Below, piece after piece: positions 7,425 to 17,024 of a DNA stretch of 64,000 nt; position 1 is the stretch's first letter, and each line of letters opens with the position of its first letter. The stretch is from Mucilaginibacter gossypiicola. Its GTDB lineage: Bacteria; Bacteroidota; Bacteroidia; Sphingobacteriales; Sphingobacteriaceae. Below the pieces are notes generated by a model. That model ran no database searches. It worked only from the letters and a program-made list of their open reading frames with translations, and was not told where the DNA came from. Position numbers and translations under genes: made by a program. The stretch lies in assembly GCF_900110105.1 (NCBI RefSeq), contig NZ_FOCL01000008.1, positions 124,001 to 188,000 on the forward strand. The letters are read 5' to 3'.

Positions 7425-8300
7425 ATGAAAAAAGCATACCCGGCTTTGGTTTTGGCGTTAGCTGCGCAACTCTTAACAACTCATCATTCGTTCGCTCAAA
7501 GCACTAAAAATAACCTTCAGGGGCCGCCCGCCAATATTAATGTTGATGGCGATCTGAAAGAATGGGGTGATAGCCTGCGTTATTATAACGAAGAAAAAAA
7601 GCTGAATTATGCGCTGGCCAATGATAAAGATTTCCTGTATGCTGCTATCCGGGTGAGCGACCGGCTTGATAAAATGAAGGTGTTGAATGCCGGCATAACC
7701 TTAACTATTGATCCTAAAGGAAAAAAGAAGGACAGTTTTACCCTTACTTTCCCTTTAGCTGCACCGGATGAAAAACCAGAATTTACCAAACCAAAAGATG
7801 GGGACGGAGAAATTACGCAGGCAGATCGTGATGAATTAATGCGCGAGCGTATCACTAAGTTGCGCTATATAAAAGTTGTTGGGTTTAAGGATATTGAGGG
7901 CGATATGATCACTACGTCAAATACCTATGGAATAAAAACTGCTATAAATTATGATGCCAATGGCGATCTGGTTTATGAAGTTGCAATTCCGTTAAATTTT
8001 TTCCATGCCGGCAATGATACCTTTAAGAGCGAATGGGCTTTTAATTTTAAAATCAATGGTTTTCAGCGCCCTGCAGGTGGCGGTGGTGCAGGAGAGGGTG
8101 ACGGCGGAGGCTTTAGCGGTGGAGGCGGTCGCGGCGGAAGAGGTGGTATGGGCGGCGGAGGCGGCATGGGTGGTGGCCGCGGAGGAAGAGGCGGTCGCGG
8201 AGGCATGGGCGGCGGTGCAGGACGTGGTGTTGCAGGCGGTTCAGGCGAGATGTCAAAGTCAGTTGATTTTTGGGAGAAGTATTATTTGAGCACGAAATAA
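7425..8300 (+). CDS. Exported CBM9/DOMON-like protein with Gly/Arg-rich tail
   Basis: The frame opens at 7362, but the ATG at 7425 gives a clean signal peptide (MKKAYPALVLALAAQ...HSFAQ), so I use that. The mature part has a family-9 carbohydrate-binding-like fold, seen from INVDGDLKEW followed by a YALANDKDFLYAAIRVSD-type strand pair. After that comes a roughly 45-residue tail of GGG, RGG and GGMGG repeats, ending in an aromatic stretch DFWEKYYLSTK. The ligand is unknown. The Gly-rich segment has very skewed GGN codons, which open spurious frames on the same strand. It probably acts in the periplasm or at the surface; no partner gene is adjacent. Confidence 0.75.
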   Translation: MKKAYPALVLALAAQLLTTHHSFAQSTKNNLQGPPANINVDGDLKEWGDSLRYYNEEKKLNYALANDKDFLYAAIRVSDRLDKMKVLNAGITLTIDPKGKKKDSFTLTFPLAAPDEKPEFTKPKDGDGEITQADRDELMRERITKLRYIKVVGFKDIEGDMITTSNTYGIKTAINYDANGDLVYEVAIPLNFFHAGNDTFKSEWAFNFKINGFQRPAGGGGAGEGDGGGFSGGGGRGGRGGMGGGGGMGGGRGGRGGRGGMGGGAGRGVAGGSGEMSKSVDFWEKYYLSTK

Positions 8301-8316
8301 GTTTGGTTCAAACAAT

Positions 8317-8359
8317 AAAGTCCGAAAGGTTTAAGATACACTTAAATCTTCCGGACTTT
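8317..8359. terminator. Bidirectional terminator between convergent genes
   Basis: A 19-bp stem with two mismatches (8317-8335 with 8341-8359; ends AAAGTCCG/CGGACTTT) and a 5-nt loop lies between the convergent CBM9-like gene and the first plug protein. A- and T-tracts flank both sides. Confidence 0.7.
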
Positions 8360-8383
8360 CCGACTAAAGACTGCCGACTTAAT

Positions 8384-11179
8384 CTACTCCACCTTATATC
8401 TATAAACCTGTCTTCCTAAATTGCCATTGGCATCAATGCCCTCTATAGTTACCCTGTAAATACCCCGGGTGTCGGCATTAAAGTAACTGAACGAGGCCTC
8501 CCCATCAGCATTGGTAACGATATTAGGCTCCCAGAAAATTGTTGTACGGTAATCAGGAATGTTAGTATTAATGTTTGCTGCTGTGTATTTAGGCGAATAA
8601 AATGTGCGGGCTTTATAAAAACCTTTAAACGGATAGGTTATCACGCCCGAAGATGAGCTGCTGCCGGTTACATAGCTGCTTTCGCCTTGCTTAGTTGTAA
8701 TTGCTAAAGCGCCGCCCGGAAATTCCGAACCTATGGTTGCTGCATATGAGGCTCCCCGTAAAACCTCTACACTATAAACATCCGCTGCGCTAACGTTATC
8801 CAGTGCACTGCCATCTAATATAGCGCCATTGAGAATAACCGCCATTTTTTTGCTGTTGCGGCTGTTGGTTGGATTGCCATTTACGTCAAACAGGACTCCA
8901 AAAACTTTATTCCTTAAACAGTCTGAAAGTTTGATGCATCCTGTAAGTTTTTCACCCATGATAATTTGATCGGGTTGAGGGCCTAATTTACCGGCTGAGT
9001 AACCTTTGTAACTTGATTTGTTTGTTTTTGTTGAACGGATATTAACTTCTTTTAACACCGTTGTATCGGTGCCGGCATATCTTTTAGTGGTGATATAAAT
9101 TAGTGGGTGTTTTGATTCGATAATTGGTGGTTGCCATATTAAACTCACACTTTCTATCTCGCTAACCTTGTAAGTTGAGAGCATTGATGCATCTGTTGCT
9201 GCGCCGTCAACTATGATTATTCCGTTTCCGTTCAATATGTCTTTGTTTGATGCAGATATATCGATATGTGCAAGTGGTTCAACCATGTATAAACCATCTT
9301 TTAATGAAGAATCGTTGTACCCTCGCAATTTGGTCATATTAACCGCGCGCTGCTGGTATGAATTATCGCCGTTAAACTGATTGGGTTTAAATGGTTTTTT
9401 ATCTTTGACCACCACTTCTTGGAGAACAACTCCGTTTTTTATTGAATCTTTTTTTTGTTGGAGAGAAGATGCCAATAGTTCCGTTATGGAAGGTTGCTGC
9501 CACTTAGTTATAATACCGCTTAGTTGCTCAACTTTAGGATAATCAGGTTGTTTAACAAAAATGGTCACATTTTTTCCATCGTTTTGCTTACGAGCCTGTA
9601 CCAATAAGTGTGAAGTATCGGAAACGTCAACGTCTTCAAATTTAAAATCTCCATTCATGTCGGCTGTCGTGTCTGCAAAAAAGGCTTCCCTATTTCCCAT
9701 TAAGGTTACCTTGCCGTTGGGTATGGGTTTACCACCAGGCGTTTGCAACGCACCTGCAAGGCTCAGCGAGTTTTCGGCTTTAAAACTTGGCTGCTCCTGC
9801 TTTTCGCTTAATGTTTTGCGCCATTCAAAGCCGCGATAGCCTTGTGTAAGCATGAGCATATCCAAATCGCTCTCGGTTTTATCAGTAACATTATTAAAAT
9901 AGTAATTAGGTTGCTCGATATTACCTTTAAGATCAGATGTCAGTAATAAGTTATTCAGAATGGTACTTTCGGCATTTTGATCATAAGGGATGCGGCTTTC
10001 ATTTATTACTGAAACAGAAAACGCCCCTATCACGGGTTTATTGGCATTATTAACAGCCTCCGTGACTACAGAAACCTCTTTTCGCGAAGAAAATTTTTGA
10101 GCGGCAATATTCAATTTCAGTTTTAAGGTATCGTTGGTACGTATAAAAGCTATCCGTTCGTTAAGTGGTTCTGCATCGGCACCCAATAACGTAAATTGGG
10201 CTATGCCCGATGGGAAGCGCTTCTTTTCTATTTTAAATGAATAACCAGCATCTTCAAGTTTAAACGAAGTAGTATAATACACTTTTCCGGCCGATTGCCC
10301 AACCAGGTAATAATATGAGTGCTGTTTTGAACCGAATGTTTTAGACGAAGCAGTTATTTTGATAGCTACGCTATCGGCAAGCCTGTTGTTGACAGTCATG
10401 GTAAAGCCTTCATCGTTGGCTTTGGGCAGGTCGACGGTGAAAGGAATAGCACCATCGGTTGTTATTTTGGCTTTATAGGTTTTTCCGGGCTGCGGCATTA
10501 GTGCAAATAAACCCATGCCCAGGTGTGTAGTTTCAAATTCGGCAACTTCATTGCCATCGCTATCAACTATTGAGCCTTTGATATTGCGTCCAAGCCCATC
10601 CTGGCCAACGGCTTTCACTGCGATTTTAGATCTTAGTCCGTTGATAAAACTACCCCCTTCTGCAAAAAACTGAACGTCTGGCTTGTTTTCTGCTGGAGGT
10701 TGCGCCTGCGATTGGTTGAGTCCAAAAGCAACACGGCCGTTTACCTGCAGCCGTTGATCAAACATTGCTGCAAGCCCCGGGTTTCGCATCCAGTTTGTAT
10801 AAGCCCTTAAGCGATAGCTTCCTGCTTTATAATTGCCAGGCAAAACAAAATCGCCCCAGGCAACGCCGTTGGTGAGTTTTAAATTGATCCGTCGTGCAAC
10901 GGAATCTTTGGCATTGATGAGTTCAACATGAACAACCCCGCTAATATCTGACAATTGATGGTCGGGGCCGGCAACGGTATAAACCTTAAACCATATAGTA
11001 TCTGTGATATTGTAAAACGGCTTATCTAAGTGCAGATAAACTTTCTCAGCAGGCTTATCTGTTAATTGTTTATTTGATAATGTTACAGCCTTTTTTAGGA
11101 AACTGCTATCGGTTTGAGAAAATGATTTTAAACTCAGTAGCAATAATAGCAATGAAATACTTGCACGTATATGTCTCAT
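8384..11179 (-). CDS. Exported macroglobulin-like/TonB-plug protein, paralogue 2
   Basis: About 931 residues from the ATG at 11179, which gives the signal peptide MRHIRASISLLLLLLSLKSFSQ; the frame's upstream start (11245) would bury it. The order is: EKVYLHLDKPFY macroglobulin MG2-like strand near residue 45, several beta-sandwich repeats, a carboxypeptidase-regulatory-like domain (about 472-545, GGKPIPNGKVTL), a TonB-receptor plug-like domain (about 735-830, ending LRGASYAATIG...GGALAITTKQG), and a C-terminal domain ending YRVTIEGIDANG. No outer-membrane beta-barrel follows the plug. Families like this are labelled TonB-dependent receptor plug domain proteins in Bacteroidota; the function is unknown. 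It lies 77 nt downstream of its paralogue. Confidence 0.8.
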   Translation of the reverse strand: MRHIRASISLLLLLLSLKSFSQTDSSFLKKAVTLSNKQLTDKPAEKVYLHLDKPFYNITDTIWFKVYTVAGPDHQLSDISGVVHVELINAKDSVARRINLKLTNGVAWGDFVLPGNYKAGSYRLRAYTNWMRNPGLAAMFDQRLQVNGRVAFGLNQSQAQPPAENKPDVQFFAEGGSFINGLRSKIAVKAVGQDGLGRNIKGSIVDSDGNEVAEFETTHLGMGLFALMPQPGKTYKAKITTDGAIPFTVDLPKANDEGFTMTVNNRLADSVAIKITASSKTFGSKQHSYYYLVGQSAGKVYYTTSFKLEDAGYSFKIEKKRFPSGIAQFTLLGADAEPLNERIAFIRTNDTLKLKLNIAAQKFSSRKEVSVVTEAVNNANKPVIGAFSVSVINESRIPYDQNAESTILNNLLLTSDLKGNIEQPNYYFNNVTDKTESDLDMLMLTQGYRGFEWRKTLSEKQEQPSFKAENSLSLAGALQTPGGKPIPNGKVTLMGNREAFFADTTADMNGDFKFEDVDVSDTSHLLVQARKQNDGKNVTIFVKQPDYPKVEQLSGIITKWQQPSITELLASSLQQKKDSIKNGVVLQEVVVKDKKPFKPNQFNGDNSYQQRAVNMTKLRGYNDSSLKDGLYMVEPLAHIDISASNKDILNGNGIIIVDGAATDASMLSTYKVSEIESVSLIWQPPIIESKHPLIYITTKRYAGTDTTVLKEVNIRSTKTNKSSYKGYSAGKLGPQPDQIIMGEKLTGCIKLSDCLRNKVFGVLFDVNGNPTNSRNSKKMAVILNGAILDGSALDNVSAADVYSVEVLRGASYAATIGSEFPGGALAITTKQGESSYVTGSSSSSGVITYPFKGFYKARTFYSPKYTAANINTNIPDYRTTIFWEPNIVTNADGEASFSYFNADTRGIYRVTIEGIDANGNLGRQVYRYKVE

Positions 11180-11256
11180 AAGGTTTAGTGGAATTATTAA
11201 TCCCTTTATGACACTAATATATCGTAAAGGATTAATAATAACCACTAAAAATAATA

Positions 11257-13974
11257 TTACTCTACCTTATACCTGTAAACCTGTCTGCCTAATTTACCAT
11301 CGGCATCGATACCTTCAATTATTACACGGTAAGAGCCTTTGGCATCAGCATTGAAAAAGCTCATTGATGTATTGCCATCCTTATCGGTTAACAAACCTGG
11401 TGCCCAGTAAATAGTACTGCGGAGGTCCTGCATTTGTGCATTGGTTTTAGGATCATCATATTTAGGCGAATAAAACTCCCTCGCTCTGTAATATCCCTTA
11501 GGCGCATAAGTAACTATGCCCGGCGCATATCTATTATAAATAGTTTCGCCGCCGCGTTTGGTAGTAATTACTAAAACACCACCTCCGCCTCTTGAACCAT
11601 AGATAGCCGTGTTACCAATCGTCCTTAATACTTCAACGGTTGCTATGTCACTTGGGGTAAGGTTGTCCAGGAAATCGGATTCAACATACGTGCCATCCAA
11701 AACGATTTGCATTGGGGTACCTGGGCTTCGGGTTGAATATGGTACACCATTTCTGAATGTTACAAAATTAAGTCTGCCCTGCAATACTTGCGAAAGCATG
11801 CCGCCGCCGTACATCAGGTCTTTACTGGTAAGTGTTTGATCTGCGTTACCGGGGCCATTCAGATTTGCTGAATTTTTAAAAGGGTTTTCCCGTTTCTCTT
11901 TAATCACTACCTCTTTCAGTACTATGGTATGATTGCCTATGCCATACTTTACCTGCTCGTCATAAAGCTTTTTACTGTTTAATAAATAAGCTGATGCCCC
12001 ATCATTGATGTTCACCTGAAGATCTGGCGCATTTTTGTTGGGCCCAACAGGTTGAGGGCTTATATTGTCGAGGGTGATATCCAGATTTTTGCGGTCTTTC
12101 GCGGTGCGGGCCTGGATCACAAATTTGATACTGTCCCTGAAAACAAGGTCTTTAAATGTGAATTTGCCATCAGCATCAGCCACAGTATCAATAATAAAAG
12201 TTCCTCCTGATGATGAAAACAAGGTAACCTTACCGTTAGGCACAGGTTTACCGCCAAAGGTTTTGAGATGACCGGTTACTTCCAATGATTTTTCGGGCTT
12301 GAAAACTATCGGTGTAAATTTATCAGCAAGTAGTTGTTTCCATTCAAATCTGCGGTAGCCCTGGGTAAGCATCAACACATCCAGGTTGGCTTTGGTTTCG
12401 TTGCTTACATTGGTAAAATAGTAGTTAGGTTTTTCTATATATCCTTTTAAATCGGAGGTTAGCAGCAAGGTTGAACAGATTGAAATTTCGTTTGCCTCAT
12501 CCGTACTAACTTTTGATTCATCAATAACCGAAGCCGAAAAACTGCCCACAACCGGTTTGTCATCGCTGTTTTTAGCGTTAAGGTTGACGGTCACTTTTTC
12601 GCGGGGCTTGTAGCTTTGTTTTTCGGTTGTTACGGCAAGCTTAAGCTGGTCGGGATTTTGAACAAAAATCAATCGCTCATTCAAAGGCTCGCCGCTTGCC
12701 GAAAACAAGGTAAACTGTACCATGCCCGATGGAAATTTATCTTTCGGGATAGCAGCCGAAAAGGATGTTGCGCCATCCTTACTTTTACCGGCATAGCAAA
12801 GTTCCCCGCCCGATTGTGCTATCAATGTTAAGCCCGATAACGAAGCTGTGCCGTTAGTGGAATTTTTACCCGGAACAATAGATACAAACACCTTGTCGTC
12901 ACGGATGCTGTTAACACTTAATACATAACCATTGTCAACCGCTTTGGGCAGATCGAAAATGCCTTCAGAGCCGTCGGCATAGGTAACATGCGCTTTGTAT
13001 GTCCTGCCGCTTTCTGGTTGAAAGTTTATGGTGCCCATGCCAAAATGACTTGCACCCAGGGGGGCAATCTGGTTGTTTTGATCGTCAGCAATAAATCCTT
13101 TAACGTCAACGCCTAAACCGTCAGCTCCTACAGCTTTAAAGGCTACTTTTTCAAAAATGTCATTAATTAAATTTCCGCTTTCAGGGAAAAACTGAATATC
13201 AACCTTATTGGATAGCGTTTTTATTGGCACAGCTTTGGTAACAGTGTGCTTTTCATCCAGTTTAAGCTCGGTACTGATATGGCCTGTTGTTATAGAAACC
13301 GGTTGATTAGTAATGAAAGTTGCCGTGAGGTTACCTTTATCATCGGTTATGCCTTTTCCCTTTGAGATGGATTTGCCATTTATCACAACCTCATAATTTA
13401 CAGGCTTGTTAGTATAGGCTATACCGTTTAAGTCGGTATAAGTAATTACTGCAGTTACTTTCTGTTTGCCGCTTGAGGTATCGTAAGTATAGGCGGTTTT
13501 GGTGAAAACTTTGTTACTTACGCCATTTACTACGGTTATGGTTTTATTGAAGAAATAAGCCTCACCTTCATTGCGCATCCAGTTGGTGTAAGCGCGGATA
13601 CGATAGTTGCCTTCCTCCATACTGTCGGCCAGTGCAAAATCGCCTGCTGCCAGGCCGGCTGTTAGCGGGAGTTTAAGGCTGCGTTTTACCGAGTCTTTAT
13701 CATCAATGAGGTCAACGTTAAGGGTTTCGCTGTAAGCAGAAAGTTTATGCTCGCTGCCGATGGTGACATAGGCCTTAAACCAGATATCCTCACCAATAGC
13801 ATAACTGGGTTTATCAAAGTGCAGGTAAACTTTTTCCTGTGGATGCTCAGTACGCCATTTATCAAGCTGTGCAATGATCCTGGTTACCAGCTCATCATCG
13901 GGTTTTATAAAAGCTAAAGTAGCACCAACAATAAGGGTGATAAGGATCCCAATAGGTAGGCGTTTGAAGTTCAT
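11257..13974 (-). CDS. Exported macroglobulin-like/TonB-plug protein, paralogue 1
   Basis: A 905-residue exported protein with the same architecture as its downstream neighbour: an N-terminal hydrophobic signal (LPIGILITLIVGATLAF), EKVYLHFDKPSYAIGEDIWFKAY (MG2-like, about 46-68), an Ig-like domain around 195-240, a carboxypeptidase-regulatory-like domain (about 560-630, GGKPVPNGKVTLF), a plug-like domain (about 715-806, ending GSRGGGGVLVITTKRGG) and the same C-terminus YRVIIEGIDADGKLGRQVYRYKVE-like. It lacks a beta-barrel. The two genes are a tandem duplication, since domain order and both termini match. A role in surface protein display, bait-type protection or TonB partnering is only conjecture. 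Confidence 0.8.
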   Translation of the reverse strand: MNFKRLPIGILITLIVGATLAFIKPDDELVTRIIAQLDKWRTEHPQEKVYLHFDKPSYAIGEDIWFKAYVTIGSEHKLSAYSETLNVDLIDDKDSVKRSLKLPLTAGLAAGDFALADSMEEGNYRIRAYTNWMRNEGEAYFFNKTITVVNGVSNKVFTKTAYTYDTSSGKQKVTAVITYTDLNGIAYTNKPVNYEVVINGKSISKGKGITDDKGNLTATFITNQPVSITTGHISTELKLDEKHTVTKAVPIKTLSNKVDIQFFPESGNLINDIFEKVAFKAVGADGLGVDVKGFIADDQNNQIAPLGASHFGMGTINFQPESGRTYKAHVTYADGSEGIFDLPKAVDNGYVLSVNSIRDDKVFVSIVPGKNSTNGTASLSGLTLIAQSGGELCYAGKSKDGATSFSAAIPKDKFPSGMVQFTLFSASGEPLNERLIFVQNPDQLKLAVTTEKQSYKPREKVTVNLNAKNSDDKPVVGSFSASVIDESKVSTDEANEISICSTLLLTSDLKGYIEKPNYYFTNVSNETKANLDVLMLTQGYRRFEWKQLLADKFTPIVFKPEKSLEVTGHLKTFGGKPVPNGKVTLFSSSGGTFIIDTVADADGKFTFKDLVFRDSIKFVIQARTAKDRKNLDITLDNISPQPVGPNKNAPDLQVNINDGASAYLLNSKKLYDEQVKYGIGNHTIVLKEVVIKEKRENPFKNSANLNGPGNADQTLTSKDLMYGGGMLSQVLQGRLNFVTFRNGVPYSTRSPGTPMQIVLDGTYVESDFLDNLTPSDIATVEVLRTIGNTAIYGSRGGGGVLVITTKRGGETIYNRYAPGIVTYAPKGYYRAREFYSPKYDDPKTNAQMQDLRSTIYWAPGLLTDKDGNTSMSFFNADAKGSYRVIIEGIDADGKLGRQVYRYKVE

Positions 13975-14053
13975 ATAAAGGTAAATCTTGAACTACCAAG
14001 ATACGCAAAAAGTATTTACGTATTTATAACAACTATGATACTGTTATTTAATA

Positions 14054-14112
14054 CTAAGTCTGTAATTCTAAGTCGAAAGTCACCAGTCGAACGCTCCTTT
14101 TTTCAGACTTAG
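14054..14112. repeat. Imperfect inverted word repeat
   Basis: CTAAGTCTG at 14054-14062 pairs with CAGACTTAG at 14104-14112, with further CTAAGT-like words between them. It sits between the dcd stop and the plug-protein start, both on the minus strand. A weak hairpin or terminator for dcd is possible. Confidence 0.45.
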
Positions 14113-14135
14113 AACTTATGACCACATATTTAAGA

Positions 14136-14672
14136 CTACCACTTGTTCTTCCACATCATACTTTCAACAGGGCGTGTGGTGGGGTTGTTGTATTTAGCAT
14201 TTGTTTTGCTGTTGTATAATGTTTCGATCTCTCCCTCAACTACAAAATAAATAAGCTGACCTATTGGCATTCCCGGGTAAATGCGTACCGGCTGGGCACA
14301 TGAAATTTCAAGTGTCCAGGTATTGCAAAAACCAACATCTCCCTTACCTGCGGTTGCATGGATATCAATACCTAAACGCCCGGTGCTTGATTTACCTTCT
14401 AAAAATGGTACATGGCGGTGGGTTTCGGTGTATTCCATTGTTACACCCAGGTAAAGCGTGTTTGGCTGTAGTACAAAACCATCTTTCGGAATTTCAAAGC
14501 CATCTATCTCGTTATGAACTTTAGCATCAAGAACCCTGTTGCGGTAGGTAGCCAGGTATTTACCCAAATGCACATCGTATGAGTTGGTACCCAGGTATTC
14601 GCGGTTAAATGGTTCAATAATGATGTGGCCTTGTTCAATTTCTTCGAGGATGCGCTTATCAGATAGTATCAT
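14136..14672 (-). CDS. dcd: dCTP deaminase
   Basis: The 178-residue product matches dCTP deaminase along its length: MILSDKRI start, SYDVHLG, FLEGKSSTGRLGI (phosphate-binding SSxGR motif), and GKGDVGFCNTWTLEIS with the catalytic glutamate in TLE. It converts dCTP to dUTP for thymidylate synthesis. The length is typical for the monofunctional deaminase, and no dUTPase fusion is seen. Monocistronic, facing the same way as the plug-protein pair downstream. Confidence 0.94.
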   Translation of the reverse strand: MILSDKRILEEIEQGHIIIEPFNREYLGTNSYDVHLGKYLATYRNRVLDAKVHNEIDGFEIPKDGFVLQPNTLYLGVTMEYTETHRHVPFLEGKSSTGRLGIDIHATAGKGDVGFCNTWTLEISCAQPVRIYPGMPIGQLIYFVVEGEIETLYNSKTNAKYNNPTTRPVESMMWKNKW

Positions 14673-14884
14673 ACGGGGCAGATTATTGCAGGCGCTAAAT
14701 TATGAAAATTAGCCCAATTGCCGCCGGCTTTTATAAACAATATAGGCCTGCAAAATACGTTCAGATAGCGCGTAAATAGCCACTAAACCTCATATACTTC
14801 AGCTAATTATGAATATGTGACTGCGCTTATATTATTTAAATTTTTTTGACATATGTTTGCAACCTATTTTGCAATTTTACTTTT

Positions 14885-15526
14885 ATGGCGATAGCATACA
14901 GGCAGCGTATTGATGATGATACCGAGTTTGCACTCTGGCGTATCGAGGAGGAGGCTACAGACCTGTATAGCCAGTTACAACTTAACCAGCAGGAAAAGGA
15001 TTTTGTGGAGAGCCTGAGCAATGGTAAGCGCCATTTGCATTGGCTGGGCACCCGCGTGCTGCTACGTAAAATGCTGCATACCGATGAATATATTGACTGT
15101 AAGGTTGATGAGCACGGCAAACCCTACCTGGTAAATCTCCCTTACCATATCTCGTTAAGCCATTCGTTTGACTATGCTGCTGTAATGATCAGCAAAACGC
15201 ATAAGGTTGGGATTGATATTGAACAGATCAAACAAAAAGTTGAGCGTATTGCCAACAAGTTTATGCGTAAAGAGGAACTGAAATTTATAAGTGGTCCGCA
15301 AAAAATTGAACAACTATATGTTTGCTGGTGTGCCAAGGAGGCTGTTTATAAATGCAATGGACAAAAAGAAGTTTCATTTGCTGACAACATTTTCCTGGAG
15401 CCGTTTCAATTTGAACACCATGGTGTGGTGAATGCGCAGTTAAATAAAAAAGATAAAACCATTGATTATACTGTTGGCTATCTTCAGTATGAAGATTATA
15501 TGATAGGCTACGTAAAGGGGGAGTAA
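14885..15526 (+). CDS. 4'-phosphopantetheinyl transferase (Sfp type)
   Basis: About 213 residues from the ATG at 14885. The frame's earlier ATG at 14846 adds 13 residues unlike the family, and MAIAYRQ is the more natural start. The magnesium and CoA signature is GIDIEQI, and WCAKEAVYK is the second conserved block; HISLSHSFDYAAV precedes them. Such enzymes load phosphopantetheine onto acyl or peptidyl carrier proteins in the cytoplasm. The stop overlaps the lipB start (TAATG), so the genes are translationally coupled. The pairing makes sense: holo-ACP is needed for the octanoyl-ACP substrate of LipB. Confidence 0.9.
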   Translation: MAIAYRQRIDDDTEFALWRIEEEATDLYSQLQLNQQEKDFVESLSNGKRHLHWLGTRVLLRKMLHTDEYIDCKVDEHGKPYLVNLPYHISLSHSFDYAAVMISKTHKVGIDIEQIKQKVERIANKFMRKEELKFISGPQKIEQLYVCWCAKEAVYKCNGQKEVSFADNIFLEPFQFEHHGVVNAQLNKKDKTIDYTVGYLQYEDYMIGYVKGE

Positions 15527-16281
15527 TGAAAAACAAGAAAGTATTTTTCCAGGATTGGGGCCTGATCGACTACCAGCAGGCCTGGGATAAACAGGAGACT
15601 ATTTTTGGTGAAACGGTTAAAACCAAAATCGATAATCGTAACCGTGAAACCGCCTATGAAGCAGCCGCTAAAAATGCCGGAACTACTGTGGCCTACGATA
15701 CCATCGAAGCTGACGAGACCTTTAACTACCTGGTGTTTTGCGAGCATCCGCACGTGTACACACTTGGTAAAAGTGGTAAGCCCGAGCACTTATTATTAGA
15801 TGAAGAGGGATTGAAAGAAAAGCATGCGGTTTATTATCCTATAAACAGGGGCGGAGATATTACCTACCATGGCCCCGGTCAAATTGTGTCATACCCGATA
15901 CTCGATCTCGATAATTTTTTTACCGATATCCACCTGTACCTCCGTACACTGGAAGAAGCGGTGATCCTTACTCTTGCCGATTTCGGGCTGAAGGCCGGGC
16001 GGTATGAGGGATACACCGGCGTTTGGTTTGACGCCGATAATGAAAAAGCCCGTAAAATATGCGCCATGGGGGTGCGATGCAGCCGCTGGGTAACTATGCA
16101 CGGCCTCGCGCTTAATGTAAATACCGATCTGAGTTATTTTAAAAATATAGTGCCTTGCGGTATCGATGATAAAGCTGTTACCTCTATACAACAAGAACTT
16201 GGGCACGAGGTTGATATTAATGAAGTTAAAAAAATCCTGAAACATCATATTTCCGTACTTTTTGGTATGGAGATATTATAA
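15526..16281 (+). CDS. lipB: Octanoyl-[ACP]:protein N-octanoyltransferase LipB
   Basis: A 251-residue LipB. INRGGDITYHGPGQIVSYPI is the substrate-binding signature, ICAMGVRCSRWVTMHGLALNV carries the lysine/arginine region, and VPCGID holds the catalytic cysteine. The enzyme moves octanoate from ACP to lipoyl domains of dehydrogenase complexes or the glycine-cleavage H protein. It is slightly long because of an insert after the first strand (about residues 30-55). The gene overlaps the PPTase upstream and the SGNH lipoprotein downstream by one base each (TAATG junctions). Confidence 0.95.
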   Translation: MKNKKVFFQDWGLIDYQQAWDKQETIFGETVKTKIDNRNRETAYEAAAKNAGTTVAYDTIEADETFNYLVFCEHPHVYTLGKSGKPEHLLLDEEGLKEKHAVYYPINRGGDITYHGPGQIVSYPILDLDNFFTDIHLYLRTLEEAVILTLADFGLKAGRYEGYTGVWFDADNEKARKICAMGVRCSRWVTMHGLALNVNTDLSYFKNIVPCGIDDKAVTSIQQELGHEVDINEVKKILKHHISVLFGMEIL

Positions 16282-17000
16282 TGAAGGGATTAATTTTAAG
16301 TTTACTAACAGCATTCACGTTATCTGCCTGTGCAGGAAAAAATGCTCCTGCGCCGGTTGATTATAATCCCCCGTCAAAACCAGTTACAGTGATACAGGAT
16401 ACCTTAACATACCTTGCCCTCGGCGATTCATACACCATAGGCCAGTCTGTTCCGCCGGAGCAGGCATTTCCTAATCAGCTGGCCAATCAGTTACAAGGTT
16501 TTAAAGTGAATGCACCCACAATTATTGCCCGCACCGGCTGGACAACTGACGAACTGATTAATGCCATTGATAAAAGTGATATCAAAAGTAATACTTATGA
16601 TGTTGTGACCTTGCTGATAGGGGTTAACGATCAATACGGGGGCTTAAGCCAGGAAAATTACCGGATTAAGTTTGAGCAGGTTTTAAATACGGCTATCAAG
16701 TTTGCTGGCGGTATCAGGGAGCATGTATTTGTACTGTCTATTCCGGATTATGGCGTTACGCCCTATGCACAGGGAAAAGAAGCTACAATCGGCCCCGAAA
16801 TTGACCAGTTCAATAATATTAACCGTGAAATAAGCGCCAATGCCAAAGTTAATTATGTTGAAATTACCGGCATTTCTAAATTGGCAGCAAATGATCTTAC
16901 TTTACTGGCGAGTGATGGTTTGCATCCATCAGGTAAAATGTACGGGATGTGGGTTGATAAACTGAAAGTAGATGTAGGCGCTGTTTTTGCGAAGAAGTAG
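16281..17000 (+). CDS. SGNH/GDSL hydrolase lipoprotein
   Basis: A 239-residue lipoprotein with lipobox LSAC (Cys17). SGNH blocks are clear: block I LALGDSYT with Ser50, block III LLIGVNDQYG, and block V ASDGLHPSG with the Asp-x-x-His pair. It is a predicted envelope-anchored esterase or lipase acting on an unknown ester. It is the third member of the PPTase-lipB operon through a one-base overlap with lipB. Confidence 0.87.
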   Translation: MKGLILSLLTAFTLSACAGKNAPAPVDYNPPSKPVTVIQDTLTYLALGDSYTIGQSVPPEQAFPNQLANQLQGFKVNAPTIIARTGWTTDELINAIDKSDIKSNTYDVVTLLIGVNDQYGGLSQENYRIKFEQVLNTAIKFAGGIREHVFVLSIPDYGVTPYAQGKEATIGPEIDQFNNINREISANAKVNYVEITGISKLAANDLTLLASDGLHPSGKMYGMWVDKLKVDVGAVFAKK

Positions 17001-17024
17001 ACATTTAAAAATCTTAAAACCCGC

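Noticed and set aside
8005..8289. A 94-codon alternative frame in the Gly-rich tail of the CBM9-like gene
   Set aside because: GGN-rich codons open other frames by composition; the Ala/Val/Glu-rich product is not protein-like.
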